The notes: a model not told the origin generated them from the letters alone. A stretch of DNA of 64,000 nt from Flavobacteriales bacterium (GCA_947470515.1 CANITF010000003.1:89962-153961); one strand, 5' to 3'; shown: positions 7,163-15,950, numbered from the stretch's first letter. Numbers and translations are program-made.

Positions 7163-9698
7163 CCCACCAACAAAAAAAATACTTTTGATAGGATGGGATG
7201 CGGCTGATTGGAAGGTCATTGACCCATTAATCGCTCAAGGTAAAATGCCTGCTTTAAAATCTCTTATTCAACGAGGTGTTTATGGTAAATTACAAACCTT
7301 AGACCCTCCGCTTTCTCCCATGTTATGGACAAGTATAGCAACTGGTTTTCGTGCCGATAAACATGGTATTGGTGGTTTTATTGAACCTAATCCAGATGGA
7401 ACAGGTTTACGTCCTGTCACATCAACTTCTAGAAAAGTAAAAGCAATATGGAATATCTTGCATTATGAAGGCAAGAAAAGCAACATAGTAGGTTGGTGGC
7501 CAAGTAATCCAGCGGAGCCTATTAATGGTGTAATGGTATCAAACCTCTATCAAGTTGCGAATACGAAAATCGAAGAGGAATGGGTGATGAGTAAAGGTAC
7601 TGTTCACCCTGATTCAATGATTGATGAAATGAAAGAATGGCGTGTTCATCCAGGTGAGATAACATTGGCAATGACTATTCCATTTATTCCAAATCTAATT
7701 GACGATTTAGAATTAAGAAAAGAAAAAAGAACCGCAGGTGTTGTTAAAGTAATCGCCAATGCTGCTAGTATTCATGCTGCTTCTACACATTTAATGGAAA
7801 ATACGGAGTGGGATTTTATGGCAGTTTATCATGATGCAATTGACCATTTTAGCCACTTATCGATGAAGTTCCATCCCCCACATAGACCTGAAATTGATAG
7901 TAAAGATTATGAAAATTACAATGGAGTAGTTGAAGCAGGTTATCGGTTTCACGATATGATGTTGGAAAGAACTTTGGAATTGATTGATGATAATACTACC
8001 GTAATCATTATTTCTGATCATGGTTTTCATTCTGACCATCAGCGTCCTCTGAGTATTCCAAACGAACCATCAGGTCCTGCAATTGAGCACAGTCCTTATG
8101 GTGTAATGATCATGGCTGGTCCAGGAATAAAAAAAGGTGGCGAACGAATTAGTGGCGCATCAGTTTTAGATATTACTCCAACCTTGTTAGCTCTTTTTGG
8201 CTTGCCTGTCGGAAAGGACATGGAAGGGCGCGTTCTACAAGCTGTATTTGAAAAAAATGATGCACCACAATATATCGAAAGTTGGGAAAAAATTGAGGGA
8301 GATTTTGGAATGCACCCATCAGATTTACAAGAAGATCCATGGGAAGCAATGCAAGCTTTACAGCAATTAGTAGAACTAGGATATATTGACGAAATTGGGG
8401 ATGATAAATTACTTGCTGTCGATAAAGCAAAAAGAGAGAATCAGTATTATGTTGCTAGAAATTTAATTAATGGTGGAAAAATTGAAAAAGCAATTGAAAT
8501 TTTAGAAATAATTTTTGCTGAATCAAAAATTCTTCGGTATGGCCAACGATTGGCATTTGCCTATTTAACCGTTAATAAGTTGATTAAATGTCAAGAATTG
8601 ATTGACGAACTTAGGGAAGAGGAAAAGAAAATATTTATAACAAGGAAAAAAGAAATTTTAGAAAAGAATCCAGCTGATCCATTTGCAAACCAAGAAATGG
8701 AAGAACCCATGTATTTGGAGTTTGTTGAAGGTTTATTGAATCTTCAAATTAACAAACCTAGAAAAGCATTGCCTATTTTAGAACGGGTTCAAAAGAAAAA
8801 CCCAAATAACATTCAGGTTGCAGTAAATATTGGGAAGATTCACAATGTACATAAAAACTATCTAGCGGCAGAAAAACAATTTATCAAAGCACTTGCTATA
8901 GATGATCGAAATCCCCGGGCTCATCATGGATTGGGTATAGCCTTTTTACGGAGTAATAAAATAGAACTGGCAATTGATGAATTTTTATTAGCAATAGAAG
9001 AGAATTTTTTCATGCCAAATGTTCATTATCATTTGGGAGAAGCATTTTTCAAAGCAGAATATTATCAGCAAGCATTAGAAGCATTTGAAGTTGCGGTGCG
9101 GTTGTCACCTGGAATGACAAAAGCGCATAAATGGTTAGTAGAAATTTACAGTAAGCATATAGTGAATGATACTGCCAAAGCTGAACATGAATTATTTTTA
9201 AAAGACAATATTAAAGGGGAGCTGAATATTATAACAGGATTGATTGGCTCCGGTTTTGAAGAAATATTGGAAGAATTGGTGAATAACGGAATTGGTGTTG
9301 AACAAAATAACAGCGCAAAAAATCTTTGGGATAAATTCCTGCTTCCTAAGACAAAAAAATTACACTTAGAATCGGATTGGTTAAAAGAAATAGGTAGCAA
9401 TTTGTTATATGTACAACCTCAATTCTTAAGTTTTTTACCTCCAAATTTCAATTATAAACTTATAGTTTTGAAAAGAGATATGAAAGAAGTGATCGAAATT
9501 GAACTTAAGATAATGGGCAAAAGAATTAAAAAGGAAACGTTACCAATAGTCCATTTTCATAAGAATGAAAAAAATCTTTTCAAAATTGATAGTTGGATTG
9601 AATCACAACCTAATATTGAAATATCAATTAACGATTTTGCTGAATTCAATTCGAATTCTAAGGAACAAATTGATCAACTAATAAATTTCCTTGGGTAA
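7155..9698 (+). CDS. Alkaline-phosphatase-superfamily phosphodiesterase with TPRs and decayed sulfotransferase-like domain (A)
   Basis: Start ATG 7155 gives 847 residues and aligns with the paralogue at 12538. Residues 8-365 form a type I phosphodiesterase/nucleotide pyrophosphatase domain: metal ligand D15 (GWDAADW), a likely nucleophile at T59 in SPMLWTS, D230 and H234 (DAIDHFSH), D288-H289 (SDHGFHSDH) and H312 (EHSPYG). A linker and TPR-like helical repeats (about 440-680) follow. Residues of about 690-847 resemble the sulfotransferase-like protein at 11834 (YKLIVLKRDMKEV against YKVIFMRREMDEI), but the P-loop is lost (GLIGSGFEE). No signal peptide is visible, so it is probably cytoplasmic. 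The substrate is unknown. Confidence 0.85.
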   Translation: MSNPPTKKILLIGWDAADWKVIDPLIAQGKMPALKSLIQRGVYGKLQTLDPPLSPMLWTSIATGFRADKHGIGGFIEPNPDGTGLRPVTSTSRKVKAIWNILHYEGKKSNIVGWWPSNPAEPINGVMVSNLYQVANTKIEEEWVMSKGTVHPDSMIDEMKEWRVHPGEITLAMTIPFIPNLIDDLELRKEKRTAGVVKVIANAASIHAASTHLMENTEWDFMAVYHDAIDHFSHLSMKFHPPHRPEIDSKDYENYNGVVEAGYRFHDMMLERTLELIDDNTTVIIISDHGFHSDHQRPLSIPNEPSGPAIEHSPYGVMIMAGPGIKKGGERISGASVLDITPTLLALFGLPVGKDMEGRVLQAVFEKNDAPQYIESWEKIEGDFGMHPSDLQEDPWEAMQALQQLVELGYIDEIGDDKLLAVDKAKRENQYYVARNLINGGKIEKAIEILEIIFAESKILRYGQRLAFAYLTVNKLIKCQELIDELREEEKKIFITRKKEILEKNPADPFANQEMEEPMYLEFVEGLLNLQINKPRKALPILERVQKKNPNNIQVAVNIGKIHNVHKNYLAAEKQFIKALAIDDRNPRAHHGLGIAFLRSNKIELAIDEFLLAIEENFFMPNVHYHLGEAFFKAEYYQQALEAFEVAVRLSPGMTKAHKWLVEIYSKHIVNDTAKAEHELFLKDNIKGELNIITGLIGSGFEEILEELVNNGIGVEQNNSAKNLWDKFLLPKTKKLHLESDWLKEIGSNLLYVQPQFLSFLPPNFNYKLIVLKRDMKEVIEIELKIMGKRIKKETLPIVHFHKNEKNLFKIDSWIESQPNIEISINDFAEFNSNSKEQIDQLINFLG

Positions 9699-9748
9699 TA
9701 AGGATAAAATAATGTACTTTTAACTTTAATTTATTTAAATAATTGAAA

Positions 9749-10627
9749 ATGAAGAGAGTAATTACTATAAATGAATCAAGACTAGCTCGGTTTTCTGCTG
9801 TTGCTGGAGCTGTTCTTGCATCAAGTGCTGTAAATTCGCAGATTGTTTACACCAATGTTGATCCTGATATAATCATTGATACAGCTAGTGGTCAATATAA
9901 CTTGGATTTTAATGCCGATGCGATGATTGATGTTACTTTAAATGTTATGAATGTAATGGAATTTACCTCTATAAGCACTTCTACTTCAGCTGTATATGCG
10001 GGTTCTCTTGCAGTAGTTACTCCTGGAATAGGAGCAGGTGTTGTTAGTATTATGCTAGGTTCTAGTTCATCTTCTTATGTTACTGCAATGAATAATGGTG
10101 ATTTAATTGGAACTGCAGCTGTATTTGGTGGAAGTTCAATGGCTGCTTTAGCCGTTGATATTACGATAACTTCAAGCTCATCCTCGTATCAAATTTCTAA
10201 TGGTGCATTCTTGGGAGTAAATGATAAATTTTTAGGGGTTAAATTCTTAATCGGTACAAATACACATTATGGTTGGGCTCGTTTAGACGTTTCAGCGAAT
10301 GCAGATACAATTCGATTGAAAGATTATGCGTATAATGTTGCAGCAGATTCACCAATTCTTGCAGGTCAAACCCTAGGACTTGATGCTATATCTGTTGAAA
10401 ATAAAGTAACGATTAAAACAACATTAGATAATGCAACAATTAATGTTACACCAGATTTAATTGGTGGCCGTGTTGTGATGTTTAATATAGCTGGACAAGA
10501 AATCAAAGTAGTTCAAATTACAGATGTTAATACCGAAATTCTTTATGAAGGGGTAGAAACAGGGATTTATACTATTACTGCTCAATTTGATGGTGGAATG
10601 GTAAATAAAAAGGTCTATATAAAATAG
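9749..10627 (+). CDS. Exported T9SS protein of the THYGWARLDVS family, copy A
   Basis: ATG 9749 gives 292 residues; an in-frame TTG two codons upstream is less likely. A long polar n-region and the hydrophobic stretch AVAGAVLASSAV lead to a probable cleavage near NSQ-IVY. The body holds Asp-rich strand segments (YNLDFNADAMIDV), a Ser/Gly-rich middle, then FLGVKFLIGTNTHYGWARL and LKDYAYN. The C-terminal 85 residues end IYTITAQFDGGMVNKKVYIK, a T9SS-type sorting domain. Copies B (10811) and C (15028) share this build. It lies 50 bp after phosphodiesterase A and has a terminator behind it. I do not recognise a function. Confidence 0.75.
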   Translation: MKRVITINESRLARFSAVAGAVLASSAVNSQIVYTNVDPDIIIDTASGQYNLDFNADAMIDVTLNVMNVMEFTSISTSTSAVYAGSLAVVTPGIGAGVVSIMLGSSSSSYVTAMNNGDLIGTAAVFGGSSMAALAVDITITSSSSSYQISNGAFLGVNDKFLGVKFLIGTNTHYGWARLDVSANADTIRLKDYAYNVAADSPILAGQTLGLDAISVENKVTIKTTLDNATINVTPDLIGGRVVMFNIAGQEIKVVQITDVNTEILYEGVETGIYTITAQFDGGMVNKKVYIK

Positions 10628-10650
10628 AAATGCTCACACGAAAAGTTTAT

Positions 10651-10685
10651 AAAAAGCGATATCAATTTAGATTTCGCTTTTTTTG
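10651..10685 (+). terminator. Rho-independent terminator after exported protein A
   Basis: AAAAGCGATATC pairs with GATTTCGCTTTT (one T:T mismatch) around a short AATTTA loop, and a T run follows. It ends the transcript coming through the Crp gene, phosphodiesterase A and exported protein A. Confidence 0.75.
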
Positions 10686-10752
10686 TTTTCAGCTCTTAAG
10701 TCTTTTCAGTTCAACTTTTTATATAGAATAAATGAACGTTCAAATAAAAATT

Positions 10753-10783
10753 TTGGATTCGAAATAAAATAAACCTAAATTTG
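10753..10783 (+). promoter_or_regulatory. Bacteroidota-type promoter for exported protein B
   Basis: TTG at 10753-10755 and TAAATTTG at 10776-10783 are separated by 20 bases, matching the -33 TTG and -7 TAnnTTTG of Bacteroidota promoters. The gene starts 27 bases further on. The box overlaps a TTG that could be mistaken for a start codon, which supports ATG 10811. Confidence 0.55.
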
Positions 10784-10810
10784 AATTCTAAACTACCTAA
10801 TACTAAGAGG

Positions 10811-11701
10811 ATGAATAAAAAAAATACTATAAATGAGTCTAAATTAGCTCGATTTTCTGCTGTTGCAGGAGCTGTTTTAGCAACCGGTGCCGTAAATGCT
10901 CAAATTGTATATACGGATGTTAATCCAGATGTTCTTGTTGACGCAATTAGCGGTCCTTATGATTTAGATTTTAATAGTGATGCTGCTGTAGATGTAACAT
11001 TTGGAGTTCAAGCAATTGTAAATCAAACTGGCTCTCAAGGAGGATTTTCATTCACCTTTAATGGTTCTGTTGCAACAGTTATTCCTGCTATTGGAAATGG
11101 TGTACAACAAATTTTAGGAAGTGGTAGTAGCTCAACTATGGTTGTTACGCCATTAAATAATGGAGATTTGATTAGTTCTGGAGCTGTTTTTGGTGGTTCT
11201 GTAAGTGGCAGTCTTTTAGGAATTGCAGGAATTGCCGATATTCCATTATTAGCAATGACTTATCCAATAAGTCAAGGACCATTCCTTGGGGTTTCAGATA
11301 AATTTCTGGGTGTTAAATTCATGGTTGGTGCAAATACGCATTATGGATGGGCTCGTTTAAATGTTACTTCAGGTGCAGATAAAATTCTTATAAAGGATTA
11401 TGCTTACAATCAAAATGCTGATTTACCGATTCTTGCAGGAATGATGGTTGGATTAGATGATGTTGCTGTTGATCAAAAAGTAACGATAAAAACTACTTTA
11501 AATAACGCTACCATTAATGTTACTCCAGATTTAATTGGAGGTCGAATTGCACTGCTTAATATGGCTGGGCAAGAGGTGAAAATTGTCTCAATTAATGATG
11601 TTAACACTGAAATTCAATTAGAAGGAATAGATACTGGAATTTATATAATTTCAGCTCAATTTGAAAAAGGTAATGTTACTAAAAAAGTATATGTGAAATA
11701 A
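10811..11701 (+). CDS. Exported T9SS protein of the THYGWARLDVS family, copy B
   Basis: ATG 10811, after a purine-rich AAGAGG, gives 296 residues. The N-terminus INESKLARFSAVAGAVLA and the export segment ending VNAQ-IVYTDVNPD are nearly the same as in copy A. The shared core is FLGVSDKFLGVKFMVG, then NTHYGWARLNVTSGAD and IKDYAYN. The C-terminal sorting domain is the best-conserved part (VTIKTTLNNATINVTPDLIG in B, with one substitution in A), and the protein ends TKKVYVK. The middle (about residues 55-150) diverges and is Gly/Ser-rich. It has its own promoter and a strong terminator, so it is probably monocistronic. Copies A and B are a tandem duplication. Function not recognised. Confidence 0.75.
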   Translation: MNKKNTINESKLARFSAVAGAVLATGAVNAQIVYTDVNPDVLVDAISGPYDLDFNSDAAVDVTFGVQAIVNQTGSQGGFSFTFNGSVATVIPAIGNGVQQILGSGSSSTMVVTPLNNGDLISSGAVFGGSVSGSLLGIAGIADIPLLAMTYPISQGPFLGVSDKFLGVKFMVGANTHYGWARLNVTSGADKILIKDYAYNQNADLPILAGMMVGLDDVAVDQKVTIKTTLNNATINVTPDLIGGRIALLNMAGQEVKIVSINDVNTEIQLEGIDTGIYIISAQFEKGNVTKKVYVK

Positions 11702-11721
11702 TATTTTTTTTCTTTAATAGG

Positions 11722-11754
11722 AAAAGCGAAGTTAGTAATGACTTCGCTTTTTTT
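11722..11754 (+). terminator. Rho-independent terminator after exported protein B
   Basis: A perfect 11-bp stem, AAAAGCGAAGT at 11722-11732 and ACTTCGCTTTT at 11741-11751, encloses an 8-base loop and runs into a T tract. Confidence 0.85.
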
Positions 11755-11781
11755 ATGAATGAAAATGGAATCTATTTTAAT

Positions 11782-11816
11782 TTGACCTTCCAACGAATCA
11801 ATTTTGATTAAATTTG
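11782..11816 (+). promoter_or_regulatory. Possible promoter for the sulfotransferase-like/micro-protein/phosphodiesterase B operon
   Basis: TAAATTTG at 11809-11816 fits the -7 consensus TAnnTTTG, 17 bases before ATG 11834. A TTG at 11782-11784 lies 24 bases upstream, slightly far for a -33 element. The position, directly after a strong terminator, supports a fresh start of transcription. Confidence 0.4.
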
Positions 11817-11833
11817 TGGAAAATCTAATAATA

Positions 11834-12394
11834 ATGTCTGAAATAATTGTAATAACTGGATTACCGCGATCTGGAACATCTTTGATGATGCAAATAATAG
11901 ATAAAACTGAGATTCCAGTTCTGTCAGATGGAAAAAGAAATAAAGATATTAGTAATCCAGAAGGATATTTTGAACTCGAGGCAGTAAAAGGAATCGTTGT
12001 AAATAATTCATTCTTAAATGATGCAATAGGAAAAGCAATTAAAATTGTTACCCCACTTCCAATCTATTTAGATCTCAAACACAAATATAAAGTGATTTTT
12101 ATGAGAAGAGAAATGGATGAGATATTGAAATCTCAGGAAAAAATGCTTCAAAAAGATCAATTAAGTGAAAGAGAAAAATTTAAAACAATATATGAATTTC
12201 ATTTAAAAAAAACATATCGTTTTTTAACTGAAAATAAAATTTCTTTCATTGATATCAACTATAATGAGCTCATGAGAAATCCAGAGGATGAGTTAACGAA
12301 ACTTATTTCCTTTTGCAATATCACTAGTGAAATTCAAACATTAGCGCAAGTTGTTAAACCAGAATTATATAGAAATAGAAATGAAGTCAACTAA
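11834..12394 (+). CDS. Sulfotransferase-like P-loop protein
   Basis: ATG 11834 gives 186 residues. The N-terminus IIVITGLPRSGTSLMMQII carries the PAPS-type P-loop G9-LPRSGTS of the sulfotransferase superfamily. YKVIFMRREMDEILKSQEKM matches the second conserved region, where an Arg contacts the 3'-phosphate of PAPS in known members. The protein is shorter than typical sulfotransferases (250-300 residues), so it may be a minimal member or a related NTPase. Its stop (12392-12394) overlaps the start of micro-protein B by 14 bases. The C-terminal domains of both phosphodiesterases look like decayed versions of the same fold. Sulfation as its activity is family inference only. Confidence 0.65.
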   Translation: MSEIIVITGLPRSGTSLMMQIIDKTEIPVLSDGKRNKDISNPEGYFELEAVKGIVVNNSFLNDAIGKAIKIVTPLPIYLDLKHKYKVIFMRREMDEILKSQEKMLQKDQLSEREKFKTIYEFHLKKTYRFLTENKISFIDINYNELMRNPEDELTKLISFCNITSEIQTLAQVVKPELYRNRNEVN

Positions 12395-12557
12395 AAAAAC
12401 AAAAGTTGTTTCAATTGTTTTAGATGGCAAACCTTTTGAAGTTCCACCTGGTGGAACCTTAGGTTTGTTAGCTCTAGGGAATATTGGGATTAGAGCTTGG
12501 AAAAAGTCAAAAGCAGAATGGTTGAAAAACAATGAAAATGACACAGAAGAAAAATAA
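12381..12557 (+). CDS. Micro-protein B upstream of phosphodiesterase B (58 aa)
   Basis: ATG 12381 gives 58 residues ending at TAA 12555-12557. It has a short beta-like start (KVVSIVLDGKPFEVPPG), then GTLGLLALGNIGIRAWKKSK and a charged tail. The core GxxGxLALGxxGIRxWxxxxxxW-like stretch is shared with the micro-protein at 7010-7162 in the same position before a phosphodiesterase gene. It overlaps the sulfotransferase-like gene by 14 bases and the phosphodiesterase gene by 20-26 bases, so three consecutive genes are translationally linked. No known family was recognised. Confidence 0.75.
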   Translation: MKSTKKTKVVSIVLDGKPFEVPPGGTLGLLALGNIGIRAWKKSKAEWLKNNENDTEEK

Positions 12558-14979
12558 AGTACTTTTAGTCGGATGGGATTCTGCTGATTGGAAGGTAATT
12601 GACAAACTGATGGAAAAAGGGCTCATGCCCTCGATTAAAAGTATTGTTGACAATGGAGTCAGAGGGAAAATTGCAACGCTAGACCCTCCACTTTCTCCAA
12701 TGCTTTGGACATCAATGGCAACAGGTGTGAGACCTTTTAAGCATGGGGTATTAGGTTTTGTTGAACATGATGGAGCAGGTGGTGTTAGACCTGTTTCTTC
12801 TCATTCCAGAAAAGTGAAGGCAATTTGGAATATGCTAACAATGGAAGGTTTAAAATCTAATGTTGTTGGTTGGTGGCCAAGTAATCCTGTAGAATCCATA
12901 AATGGGTGTATGGTCTCGAATTTATTTCAACAAGAAAAAAACGGAAAAGAGACAATTGATGTTGAAGATTGGGATGTTCCTGAAGGTGCAGTTTTTCCGG
13001 AAAGATTAATTGAGAGATTAAAAGAATTGAGAGTTCATCCAAGTGAAATTTCAGGAAATTTAGTAATGCCTTTTGTTCCCAATGCAATTGCTTTAGATAA
13101 AAAGAAAGACAAACGATTAACAGTTATTTGTAAATTCCTAGCGCACGCTTCTACCATTCATGCTGCGGCGACTGAAATTTTAGAGACAGAACCATGGGAT
13201 TTCATGGCTGTTTATCATGATGCTTTAGATCATTTTAGCCATGCATTTATGAAATTTTATCCTCCAAAAATGGAGGGTATGGAGGAGGAATCATATGAAT
13301 TGTTTAAAGAAGTTGTTATTGGAGCGTATGTTTTTCATGACATGATGTTAGGAAGATTATTGGCTATGGTTGATGATGATACAACAGTAGTGGTTGTTTC
13401 GGATCATGGTTTTCATTCGGATCATTTAAGACCAACTCACGTGCCTCAAGTTCCTTCTGGACCCGCTATCGAACATGCGCCATATGGAATGTTTGCAGCA
13501 AGAGGACCTGGAATTAAAAAAGGTGAAAGAATCTATGGAGCTAGTATTCTAGATGTAACACCAACCTTATTATCACTTTTTGATTTGCCAATCGGAAGAG
13601 ATATGGATGGTAAACCTCTTTTGGAAATTTATGAAAACCCAAAAGAAATCAGGTACATAGATAGTTGGGAAAATAACACCAATTTTGGAGGTGAGTTAGT
13701 TGTAAAGAGTAAAGGTGATAAAAGTACCAATGAGGCTGCAATGCAACAGCTTATAGATTTAGGGTATATCGATGATCTAAAATTAGATACTGAATCAGAC
13801 GATCCAACAGAATCATTGAATTTGATTTTGAAAGAAAATAATTTTTACTTGGCTAAATCTTTCGCAAATGGAGGGAAATATGATGAGGCATTGGAAATTT
13901 TATTGGAAATTGAAAATAAAAAGAAGCCTGATTTTAGACATTTAGTTGATATAGTAAGTTGTGCGTTAAAAACGAAAAGATTTAAACTTGCTGAAGAATA
14001 TTTAAAGTATATACGAACGAATAAAATTGCCTCTGATAATTATGTCGATGTAATGGAAGCAAAAGTGAATATAGGTTTAAATATGCCGGATCAAGCTATG
14101 AAATTCTTGAAAAAAGCAGAAAAAAATCAACCGGATACTACAGAGATTTTAATGGAGTTAGGCACTCTTTTAAATAATTTATTCGAGACCAAAAAAGCGA
14201 GGGAATGTTTTGAAAAAGTTGTTAAAACGGATGTTGATAATGCTTATGCTCAATATGGAATTGGTATTTCATATTTGAGAGAAGAGAATTATGAAGAAGC
14301 ATTGGAATACTTTTTAAATGCCATTGATCGTAATTATTATTATCCTTTAGCGCATTTTCATTTAGGTGAGACTCTTGCATTGATGAAAGAATATGATGCT
14401 GCAATTGGAACATTTGAACTTGTACGCACAATGTCTCCAGAACTTTTGAAAATTTATCGTTGGTTATTAGATTTATATTCAATTAAAGAAGATACGGTAA
14501 ACATAAAGAAATATGAGGAAATAATAAGTAAATACCATCTTGGGGAAAAAATAATAATAACTGGCTTACCTGGCAGAAAAATAGAAAAAGTACTTTCAGT
14601 ACTAGTAAAATTGGGACTCGAAATTGGAGGGGATCCATCTGATATTTTGGGAGGAAAAATTGAAGTGTTAGATAAAGATTGGTTCTCAAAAATTAATGAA
14701 AAAATCATTTATGTACCGATAAATTATATTGCGAGTTTAAGCGCAAAATATTCATTTAGAATCCTATATATCAATGATGAACTTGATACTGTAATTGATG
14801 ATACACACAAAAAAATAAAGAGAAAAAACAACACTTTTGATGCTGATTTAATTGAAATGTATTCAAAACATGAAAGAGTTGCACGCACTTGGATGAGTCA
14901 TCAGCCAAATCTCGATATCCTTTATATTAACAATTATAAAGAATTAAGTAGTTTAATTGTGTCTAAATTTTTAAATTAA
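12538..14979 (+). CDS. Alkaline-phosphatase-superfamily phosphodiesterase with TPRs and decayed sulfotransferase-like domain (B)
   Basis: ATG 12538 (813 residues) or ATG 12532 (815) are equally possible; both lie inside the end of micro-protein B. The catalytic domain matches copy A: D14 in VGWDSADW, LDPPLSPMLWTSMATG with the likely Thr nucleophile, HDALDHFSH, SDHGFHSDH and EHAPYG. TPR-like helices follow (about 425-660; AQYGIGISYLREENYEEALE is a clear repeat). The last 150 residues keep the sulfotransferase-like outline, but GLPRSGTS has become GLPGRKIEK. No signal peptide or membrane segment is seen. The conserved catalytic ligands predict an active metallo-phosphodiesterase of unknown substrate. 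It pairs with micro-protein B and the intact P-loop protein just upstream. Confidence 0.85.
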   Translation: MTQKKNKVLLVGWDSADWKVIDKLMEKGLMPSIKSIVDNGVRGKIATLDPPLSPMLWTSMATGVRPFKHGVLGFVEHDGAGGVRPVSSHSRKVKAIWNMLTMEGLKSNVVGWWPSNPVESINGCMVSNLFQQEKNGKETIDVEDWDVPEGAVFPERLIERLKELRVHPSEISGNLVMPFVPNAIALDKKKDKRLTVICKFLAHASTIHAAATEILETEPWDFMAVYHDALDHFSHAFMKFYPPKMEGMEEESYELFKEVVIGAYVFHDMMLGRLLAMVDDDTTVVVVSDHGFHSDHLRPTHVPQVPSGPAIEHAPYGMFAARGPGIKKGERIYGASILDVTPTLLSLFDLPIGRDMDGKPLLEIYENPKEIRYIDSWENNTNFGGELVVKSKGDKSTNEAAMQQLIDLGYIDDLKLDTESDDPTESLNLILKENNFYLAKSFANGGKYDEALEILLEIENKKKPDFRHLVDIVSCALKTKRFKLAEEYLKYIRTNKIASDNYVDVMEAKVNIGLNMPDQAMKFLKKAEKNQPDTTEILMELGTLLNNLFETKKARECFEKVVKTDVDNAYAQYGIGISYLREENYEEALEYFLNAIDRNYYYPLAHFHLGETLALMKEYDAAIGTFELVRTMSPELLKIYRWLLDLYSIKEDTVNIKKYEEIISKYHLGEKIIITGLPGRKIEKVLSVLVKLGLEIGGDPSDILGGKIEVLDKDWFSKINEKIIYVPINYIASLSAKYSFRILYINDELDTVIDDTHKKIKRKNNTFDADLIEMYSKHERVARTWMSHQPNLDILYINNYKELSSLIVSKFLN

Positions 14980-15027
14980 CTATTTTTTCTTTATTATTGC
15001 AACACTTATTTAATCTAAAATTAAAAT

Positions 15028-15870
15028 ATGAAACAAAATTTACAAAACAGAATTTCGCGTTATACTGCTGTTGCTGCTACTTTGGTAGGTGCTTCGACTG
15101 GTGTTAATGCACAAATTGTTTACACTGATGTAGTAGATGTATTATCTGATCCTGTTCAAGATGCAGCGCCATTTGTTTATGGTTTAGATGTTGACAACGA
15201 TTTGACAGTTGATTTCGTCTTGTTTTCGAGAGATACGTTGGTTGCTGCAGGACCAGCTCACGTAAGATTGACTTTGGTTGCTCCTTATGGAACTGTTGGA
15301 AATGCTATTGCTGGTGATGTTCCATCTGCTTACAATTATGCGTTTGCAATGAATTTAAATGATGCAATTGATAATACATTAAATTGGATCGCTGCAACAA
15401 ACACAATGGCTTATAATGTTGATTCTGCTAACCCATACAATTCTTATTGGAATGGTGTTACTGACAAATATTTAGGTCTTCAATTCAAAATTGGTACTGC
15501 TACTCATTACGGTTGGGCACGTTTAGACGTTTCTGCTATTGGTGATGTATGGACTTTGAAAGATTACGCTTATAATGGAACTGCAGATGCTGCTATCAAT
15601 GCAGGTCAAATGACTGGTTTAAACACATTGGCATTAGAATCTCTTTTACATTTTGTTAACCAAGAAAATAACACTGTTAAAGTTGTTATCAATGGTGATT
15701 TAACAAATGGTACTATTAACCTTGTATCAACTACAGGTCAAATTGTTTCTTCTGCTAAAGTTGATTCAAACGAATCTATCGTTGATTTAAACGGTTTAGC
15801 TTCTGGAGTTTATGTAATCTCTGCAACTTTTGCTGAAGGTTCAATGACTAAGAAAGTTATCGTTAGATAA
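15028..15870 (+). CDS. Exported T9SS protein of the THYGWARLDVS family, copy C
   Basis: The 280-residue protein has the same plan as copies A and B: a polar n-region, RYTAVAATLVGASTGVNAQ-IVYTDV at the export site, YLGLQFKIGTATHYGWARLD, LKDYAYNGTAD and a C-terminal sorting domain ending GVYVISATFAEGSMTKKVIVR. It is the most diverged of the three, and its middle lacks the Ser/Gly-rich part. Its codon use looks more C-rich at third positions than that of its neighbours, as in highly expressed genes (an impression by eye). It follows phosphodiesterase B by 48 bp and is closed by a terminator. Function not recognised. Confidence 0.75.
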   Translation: MKQNLQNRISRYTAVAATLVGASTGVNAQIVYTDVVDVLSDPVQDAAPFVYGLDVDNDLTVDFVLFSRDTLVAAGPAHVRLTLVAPYGTVGNAIAGDVPSAYNYAFAMNLNDAIDNTLNWIAATNTMAYNVDSANPYNSYWNGVTDKYLGLQFKIGTATHYGWARLDVSAIGDVWTLKDYAYNGTADAAINAGQMTGLNTLALESLLHFVNQENNTVKVVINGDLTNGTINLVSTTGQIVSSAKVDSNESIVDLNGLASGVYVISATFAEGSMTKKVIVR

Positions 15871-15891
15871 TAGTTCAAATAGAATTTAGAA

Positions 15892-15922
15892 AGCCATTCG
15901 TCTTTGACGGATGGCTTTTTTT
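15892..15922 (+). terminator. Rho-independent terminator after exported protein C
   Basis: AGCCATTCGTC at 15892-15902 pairs with GACGGATGGCT at 15906-15916 (one G-T pair) around a TTT loop, then a T run. It closes the second phosphodiesterase block. Confidence 0.85.
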
Positions 15923-15950
15923 ATGAGCTAAATTGTGACATAGAAGCATA

